In this document: positions 15,580 to 19,291 of the stretch, piece after piece
Numbering within the stretch: position 1 is the stretch's first letter
Layout of the letters: each line of letters starts with the position of its first letter
Source of the DNA: Bacteroidetes bacterium GWA2_31_9b
Lineage (GTDB): Bacteria; Bacteroidota; Bacteroidia; Bacteroidales; UBA12077
Assembly (NCBI GenBank): GCA_001769005.1
Contig: MENE01000140.1
Location: 10,895-30,185, forward strand
Length of the DNA stretch: 19,291 nucleotides
Reading direction: 5' to 3'
Position numbers and translations under genes: made by a program
The notes under the pieces: model-generated
What the model saw: only the letters and a program-made list of their open reading frames with translations
Databases searched by the model: none
What the model was told of the DNA's origin: nothing

Positions 15580-17733
15580 TTATTGTAAATTTTTTACAAC
15601 ATCAATTACTTCTGGTAAATCCATTCCTAACTCTTTAAGATGTTGGATAGTTGGAACACCGTTTGCTGTCCATCCTCTGCGATTGTAAACTGCATCAAGC
15701 AATTGCTCGTAACGATCTTCACGATATTTACGTGTTATTGCAACTTTCTCAGCACTGGTTTTTCCAACTGGGTCGATACCGATAATTTCTTTCATCTGTT
15801 TATCGTAACGTTCTGCTCTTGATTCGTATTCTTCAACTGTTACAGGACCTGCTGCACGATAAGGCTGAGCATCATTCTTTCGTAATCCATATCCACGACG
15901 AATATTAAACACACGTTGGAAATTATATACTCGTTCCGACATTCTGATTAATTCGTGTTTATCGAATTCGTTTCCGGTTACTGCTTTATATATGGTAACA
16001 TAGTTATCTAAATGCTCAGGAACTTTAGCCGGCTCATCTGTTTTTGCATTATCAACTGGTTCAACATCGTTCCATGGAAGTTTACATAAACCCATTAATC
16101 CGAACCAGGTACGGAACATTGGGAAATAATGTAATGCTTCAGCTTTCTTTTCGAAAGTAGGAATCTGGTTATTTACCATATCCATAAATATAAGCCAAGC
16201 TTCGTCGTGTTGTGGTCCTTTGTTTGTCATTGCATAACCACCTTGTTGAGCCAACGATTCTTTTGAAACATATTGTGAGTATTCCAAACCTTTGTTTTCC
16301 ATACCAATATCCTGCATAAATTGAGCATCACCCCAACCTTGTGCAGCAAAGTATTCTTTCATTTTACGAACACCCATTCCGGCAATTTTACCAAAACCTT
16401 CGCCACGAGCCATTTGATGTAAAACTTCCATTGCACCATCGGCATTACCAAAGTTTAATTTAATACCACCAGTTCGCTCTTCGTTTAAAATACCATTTTC
16501 GTAACATTCCATCACAAAACCCATTAATGTACCAAATGTTATTGTACATATTCCATAAGTATCGCAATAAAAGTTTGTTTCAATTGTATAGTCAGGATTG
16601 AAAATTCCCATAATTGAACCATTCGATGATGTTGTTTCATATTCTGGCCCGTCAACAATTACACTTTGTCCAGCATACGGCCCTGTTCTTACAAGGTAGT
16701 TATCAACACCTTTAGCACACGACATGTTACAACCAATCCAACAACCATCAGGAATGTTTTGTGTAAATCTTGATTTCCAAACGTTAGCATGAATTTTATC
16801 TGCATCTTTATGACTACCGTATTTAAAATTATGAACCGGTAAAAGATCATAATCATTCATAACGTTTGTAAGGTGAGCTGTTCCAATTGCTTTCATCTGA
16901 CACTGTGAATCGTCAAGGTCTCGCATTTCTTTGTTAAAACGTTTACCACGTTCCATAATAGCTTCCAAATCAACAACATTATTTAAGTTTCCTTTAACTC
17001 CGGGAACTTTAGCTACTAATGCTTTAATTTTTTTGTTTCTGAAAACAGTTCCAATACCTCCACGTCCGGCTTGTTTTAAACGAACCAATTTACGTTTTGG
17101 ATCCCAGAAAGTAAAATTTAACATTCCAATTAATGTATGATCAGCAGCTGTACCGGCAGAAACAACAGAAACATTTTTGCGGTCTTTTTCATCATTGGAG
17201 AACATCTCGTGAAGTACTTCACCTAACATGTGACTATCGATTGGTTCTTCGGGAGCTTCAAAAATTTCTACTTTGCCATTAACTCCATCGATAAAAACAA
17301 TAATTTCTTTTTCTGATTTTCCTTGAATTTCCACTGCATCGAAACCAGCAAATTTTGAGAATGGGCCAAAATGTCCACCAACATTTGAATCCATTATGGA
17401 ATCAGTTTGTGGAGAAATAGAAACAACAATAGCTTTACCTGTACCTGAATATTGTGTAATACCACAAATCGGGCCTCCGGCAATGATAATCTCATTTTCA
17501 GGATCGTCCCATTTTGTAGTTGGTTTTGTACCATCCCACAATAATTTTAAACCAAAACCTTTACCACCAACAAACTTATCTTTCATTAGTTTGGAAACAG
17601 GTTTTTCTTTTATTTCTTTAGTTCCAACATTTACGTACAATGTACGGTTGTTGTATCCTTTGTCAATTTCTCGCATCTCATACTTCCACTCTTTAAGTAG
17701 TTTATGAGCTGCTTTCATTTTTTGAATGTCCAT
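15580..17733 (-). CDS. Aldehyde:ferredoxin oxidoreductase (AOR) family tungsten/Mo-pterin enzyme
   Basis: The 717-residue product aligns end to end with Pyrococcus AOR by remembered landmarks: GGPICG near 86, FSKFAGFDAVEIQGKSE near 125-141, AGRGGIGTVFRNKKIKA near 222, GPEYE at 362-366, and RRGWTANGVP near 685. AOR enzymes use a tungsten or molybdenum bis-pterin and one [4Fe-4S] cluster to oxidise aldehydes with ferredoxin; BamB-type members reduce aromatic CoA esters instead. The likely cluster ligands are C331, C335, C339 and C550. Spacing is C-x3-C-x3-C rather than the C-x2-C-x3-C of Pyrococcus. The two pterin motifs are D391-T-Y-G-I-C396 and GLMGLC550, the second lacking the expected Asp. 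Catalytic-region E364/E366 and H509 are conserved. An extension of about 25 residues precedes the usual N-terminus. The substrate is not predictable from this. Confidence 0.92.
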   Translation of the reverse strand: MDIQKMKAAHKLLKEWKYEMREIDKGYNNRTLYVNVGTKEIKEKPVSKLMKDKFVGGKGFGLKLLWDGTKPTTKWDDPENEIIIAGGPICGITQYSGTGKAIVVSISPQTDSIMDSNVGGHFGPFSKFAGFDAVEIQGKSEKEIIVFIDGVNGKVEIFEAPEEPIDSHMLGEVLHEMFSNDEKDRKNVSVVSAGTAADHTLIGMLNFTFWDPKRKLVRLKQAGRGGIGTVFRNKKIKALVAKVPGVKGNLNNVVDLEAIMERGKRFNKEMRDLDDSQCQMKAIGTAHLTNVMNDYDLLPVHNFKYGSHKDADKIHANVWKSRFTQNIPDGCWIGCNMSCAKGVDNYLVRTGPYAGQSVIVDGPEYETTSSNGSIMGIFNPDYTIETNFYCDTYGICTITFGTLMGFVMECYENGILNEERTGGIKLNFGNADGAMEVLHQMARGEGFGKIAGMGVRKMKEYFAAQGWGDAQFMQDIGMENKGLEYSQYVSKESLAQQGGYAMTNKGPQHDEAWLIFMDMVNNQIPTFEKKAEALHYFPMFRTWFGLMGLCKLPWNDVEPVDNAKTDEPAKVPEHLDNYVTIYKAVTGNEFDKHELIRMSERVYNFQRVFNIRRGYGLRKNDAQPYRAAGPVTVEEYESRAERYDKQMKEIIGIDPVGKTSAEKVAITRKYREDRYEQLLDAVYNRRGWTANGVPTIQHLKELGMDLPEVIDVVKNLQ

Positions 17734-17740
17734 ATATTTT

Positions 17741-17748
17741 TCTCCTTT
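17741..17748 (-). promoter_or_regulatory. Shine-Dalgarno sequence of the AOR gene
   Basis: AAAGGAGA on the minus strand lies 7 nt before the AOR start codon and fixes the long N-terminal form. A strong site like this is rare in this window and suggests high expression. Confidence 0.65.
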
Positions 17749-17771
17749 TATGTTTCTACTTTTTCAATTTT

Positions 17772-17811
17772 CAAAAGTATAAAATTAATGTATCTAAGTA
17801 AAGTATAAAAT
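17772..17811 (-). promoter_or_regulatory. AOR promoter overlapping a 12-bp direct repeat
   Basis: On the minus strand TACTTTTG (17779-17772) is an exact -7 element, with TTTA (17802-17799) in the -33 position after a 19-nt spacer. Read on the plus strand, the 12-bp sequence AAAGTATAAAAT occurs exactly twice, at 17774-17785 and 17800-17811, one copy overlapping each promoter element. An 8-bp partial copy (TATAAAAT) lies at 17847-17854. The predicted leader is about 30-35 nt and includes the Shine-Dalgarno sequence. Confidence 0.5.
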
Positions 17812-17866
17812 GACTTAAATCAATATGTTATATCCTGCATATCGCCTATAAAATCATTACTTTTAT

Positions 17867-17938
17867 TAACATGTATGAATATGAGCATGTTATAATAATG
17901 ATTCCATTTTTTAATGCAGAAGGAAAAATATACTTTTG
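17867..17938 (+). promoter_or_regulatory. Promoter region of the DUF364 gene with an upstream dyad
   Basis: TACTTTTG at 17931-17938 is an exact TAnnTTTG -7 element and is identical to the one of the divergent AOR gene. TTTT at 17908-17911 fills the -33 position with a 19-nt spacer. A 7-bp dyad, TAACATG (17867-17873) and CATGTTA (17886-17892), lies 15 bp upstream of it. The leader would be about 100 nt. The rest of the 311-bp intergenic region (17734-18044) is AT-rich and shows no reading frame or RNA gene that I can support. Confidence 0.42.
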
Positions 17939-18044
17939 TTTGATAAATCAATTATTTTTAAATTTAAGAAAAACGATTAAAGATTTTGGATTTAGAAGGA
18001 TTTGATATTAGAATCTCTATTCGTCGATTATTATTCATTATTTT

Positions 18045-18746
18045 ATGCAGGAACCTCTCGAATTTTTGTTTGATAAACATGGAATTGATCTTCAAAACAT
18101 AAAGCATATAGTTTGTGGTGAAAAATATGTTGCAGTAATTTTGAAGAATGGTAATATTGGAGTTTGTGCCACATTGAATAACTTTGTAAATATTGAAATA
18201 CGGGATATGCGATTCCCTGATTTGAAAAATTTACAGCACAGAATAGTACTTAATGCATATTACAATGCTTTGTTTAATTATGAAAATTCATACGATACAA
18301 CTGTAGATATTTTTGAAAAGATAAATTTCAGTCAATATAAAAACATAGTTATGATAGGGTTTTTTCGATCGTTATCTGAAAAATTCAGAAATGAAGGAAT
18401 TCAACTTACAATTTTCGACAAATCGGATCAGGATAGTATATTAACAGACATGAACGAACAAATTGTAAAGGTTTCTCAGGCTGATGCAATAATTATAACT
18501 TCAACTTCTGTATTTAACAATACTTTTATAGAACTTGTTAATGCCACAAAAGATAATTGTGATATTTTTACTTTAGGCCCATCAACAATTATGAGTAATG
18601 AGATGTTTAATTATAGAAATGTAAAATTGCTTTTTGGATCTATATTTGAACCAAACGATATACTTACACTCAAAATAATTCAGGGCGGTGGAGGCACAAA
18701 ACAGTTTATGCCTTATATGAAAAAGGTGTTTTTGCAAAATAAGTAG
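18045..18746 (+). CDS. DUF4213/DUF364 protein (putative heavy-metal chelation family)
   Basis: This 233-residue cytoplasmic protein has an N-terminal DUF4213-like part (about 1-85, with VAVILKNGNIGVCATL) and a C-terminal DUF364 Rossmann-like domain (about 90-225). DUF364 landmarks are IVMIGFFRSLSEKFR at 101-115, LTIFDK at 121-126, ADAIIITSTSVFNNT at 146-160, FTLGPSTIMSNEMF at 175-188 and the glycine-rich IIQGGGGTKQF at 211-221. The family is described as a putative heavy-metal chelation domain on structural and genomic grounds, and no reaction is established. Its place opposite a tungsten/Mo enzyme and before a ThiF-like gene suggests a role in metal or cofactor supply, which is inference. 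Confidence 0.8.
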   Translation: MQEPLEFLFDKHGIDLQNIKHIVCGEKYVAVILKNGNIGVCATLNNFVNIEIRDMRFPDLKNLQHRIVLNAYYNALFNYENSYDTTVDIFEKINFSQYKNIVMIGFFRSLSEKFRNEGIQLTIFDKSDQDSILTDMNEQIVKVSQADAIIITSTSVFNNTFIELVNATKDNCDIFTLGPSTIMSNEMFNYRNVKLLFGSIFEPNDILTLKIIQGGGGTKQFMPYMKKVFLQNK

Positions 18747-18748
18747 AA

Positions 18749-18963
18749 ATGGCTAAAGCCATATTGGTTTTGGCTTTTGATCCGTCAGCTAAAGCAGACG
18801 GTAAAATCTGGAGTATTAAAACTTCAGATTTTAGTAAAAAAAAATAAAATAAGAAAAACCAAATAATAATTTTCGGAACTTTAAAGAGGTTTTCAGAGAT
18901 AATTTTGCAGTTGACTTTAGTCAACTGATAATAAACAAAACCAATTGCAGGGCTTTAGCCCGC
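18749..18963. repeat. Cluster of four REP-like palindromes
   Basis: Four short palindromes share a CTAAAG or CTTTAG core. They are ATGGCT-AA-AGCCAT (18749-18762), CCGTCAGCTAAAGCAGACGG (18782-18801, one A-A mismatch pair), CAGTTGACTTTAGTCAACTG (18908-18927, perfect) and GGGCT-TT-AGCCC (18950-18961). The first two read CTAAAG and the last two CTTTAG, so they form two oppositely oriented pairs. A further 9-bp inverted repeat lies between them (18802-18810 with 18825-18833). This matches the look of REP/REPIN elements that depend on a RAYT (Y1) transposase elsewhere in the genome. The cluster fills the 255-bp gap between the DUF364 and ThiF-like genes. Confidence 0.7.
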
Positions 18964-19001
18964 TCTATTTTATAAGAAGTAATTATTAAATTTATCAGAG
19001 A

Positions 19002-19291
19002 ATGACATTCGAAGAAATTAAAGCGAAACTTAAAAACTACACAGTAGGTATTGCAGGGGCTGGCGGACTAGGCTCAAACTGCGCTGTTGCATTGGCACGT
19101 GTTGGAATAGGTAAAATTATTATCTCAGATTTTGATGTTATTTCTGAATCTAATTTAAACCGACAATATTTCTTTAACTTTCAAATCGGGAATAAAAAGG
19201 TTGTTGCACTTAAAGAAAATATCAGACGAATTGATCCTGAAATAAATGTTGAAATTCATGATATTAAACTAAATGAAACAAATATTGTTTC
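19002..19291 (+). CDS. ThiF/MoeB-like E1 adenylyltransferase (partial, cut by window end)
   Basis: Only the first 96 codons are in the window. The ATG at 19002 opens into MTFEEIKAKLKNYTVGIAGA, with the nucleotide-binding glycine loop GIAGAGGLGS at about 16-25, the acidic residue of SDFDVI at about 43-48, and the arginine motif SNLNRQYF at about 51-58. QIG-KKV-AL and RRIDPEINVE follow. These are hallmarks of E1-like enzymes that adenylate the C-terminal glycine of a ThiS- or MoaD-type sulfur carrier. The NLNRQ form and missing N-terminal extension recall the short ThiF proteins of anaerobes more than MoeB (NLQRQ). It could serve thiamine, molybdopterin or tungstopterin synthesis; the missing downstream genes would decide. 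Confidence 0.88.
   Translation, partial: MTFEEIKAKLKNYTVGIAGAGGLGSNCAVALARVGIGKIIISDFDVISESNLNRQYFFNFQIGNKKVVALKENIRRIDPEINVEIHDIKLNETNIV

Noticed and set aside
17396..17707. 103-codon plus-strand frame opposite the start of the AOR gene
   Set aside because: It is antisense to a strongly conserved AOR N-terminal domain and has no promoter or family similarity.
17940..18044. Possible riboswitch in the roughly 100-nt leader of the DUF364 gene
   Set aside because: The stretch is AT-rich with no stable multi-stem fold or known riboswitch core that I can identify; a covariance-model search for the molybdenum/tungsten-cofactor motif would settle it.
18706..18924. Minus-strand reading frame of 72 codons across the end of the DUF364 gene and the palindrome cluster
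   Set aside because: Its sequence is explained by the palindromic repeats and the overlapping gene; the predicted peptide is low in complexity and has no start signal or recognisable motif.
18749..18963. CRISPR array
   Set aside because: The repeats are short palindromes of unequal length and orientation without regular spacers, and no cas gene is present.

Overview
The window reads as chromosomal DNA from an anaerobic member of the Bacteroidota, probably of the Bacteroidales/Marinilabiliales type. The evidence is the very AT-rich sequence, mostly absent Shine-Dalgarno sequences, promoter-like elements of the Bacteroidota form (TTTG, about 19 nt, then TAnnTTTG), a SusC-style TonB receptor with an N-terminal carboxypeptidase-like domain, and a tungsten/molybdopterin aldehyde:ferredoxin oxidoreductase (AOR) family enzyme that points to anaerobic metabolism. 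There are no tRNA or rRNA genes, CRISPR arrays, transposase genes or phage genes.

Region 1 (1-7420, + strand) is a complete phosphate-acquisition operon: an outer-membrane barrel protein, PstS lipoprotein, PstC, PstA, PstB, PhoU and a PhoR-like membrane histidine kinase. A direct repeat TTAACAT-TTAA-TTAACAT, with the 7-4-7 layout of a Pho box, sits where the -33 element should be. No response regulator lies in the window. A hairpin at 7379-7416 separates this operon from a convergent YebC/PmpR-family gene.

Region 2 (8248-11257, - strand) holds, in transcription order, a YceI-family protein, an outer-membrane barrel protein, a second divergent YceI-like protein and an Rrf2-family regulator. 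The regulator has three cysteines at the Fe-S ligand positions and probably starts at an unannotated-looking TTG codon.

Region 3 (11258-15480) contains a divergent secreted metallo-beta-lactamase-fold hydrolase with a perfect 32-bp AT palindrome in front of it. It is followed by a convergent pair of genes: a small membrane-anchored protein with three HxH motifs and a TonB-dependent receptor with a CxxC in its plug. The promoter of that pair overlaps a perfect inverted repeat that looks like an operator; metal uptake is a reasonable guess, not a demonstrated function.

Region 4 (15533-19291) is the most interesting part. An AOR-family enzyme with altered cofactor-binding motifs is divergent from a DUF4213/DUF364 protein (putative heavy-metal chelation family), which is followed by a ThiF/MoeB-like E1 adenylyltransferase cut by the window end. 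The two divergent promoters have the same -7 element. Between the last two genes lies a cluster of four short palindromes with a common CTTTAG/CTAAAG core in opposing orientations, resembling REP/REPIN elements. My hypothesis is that this is a metal-pterin enzyme locus with its own accessory genes.
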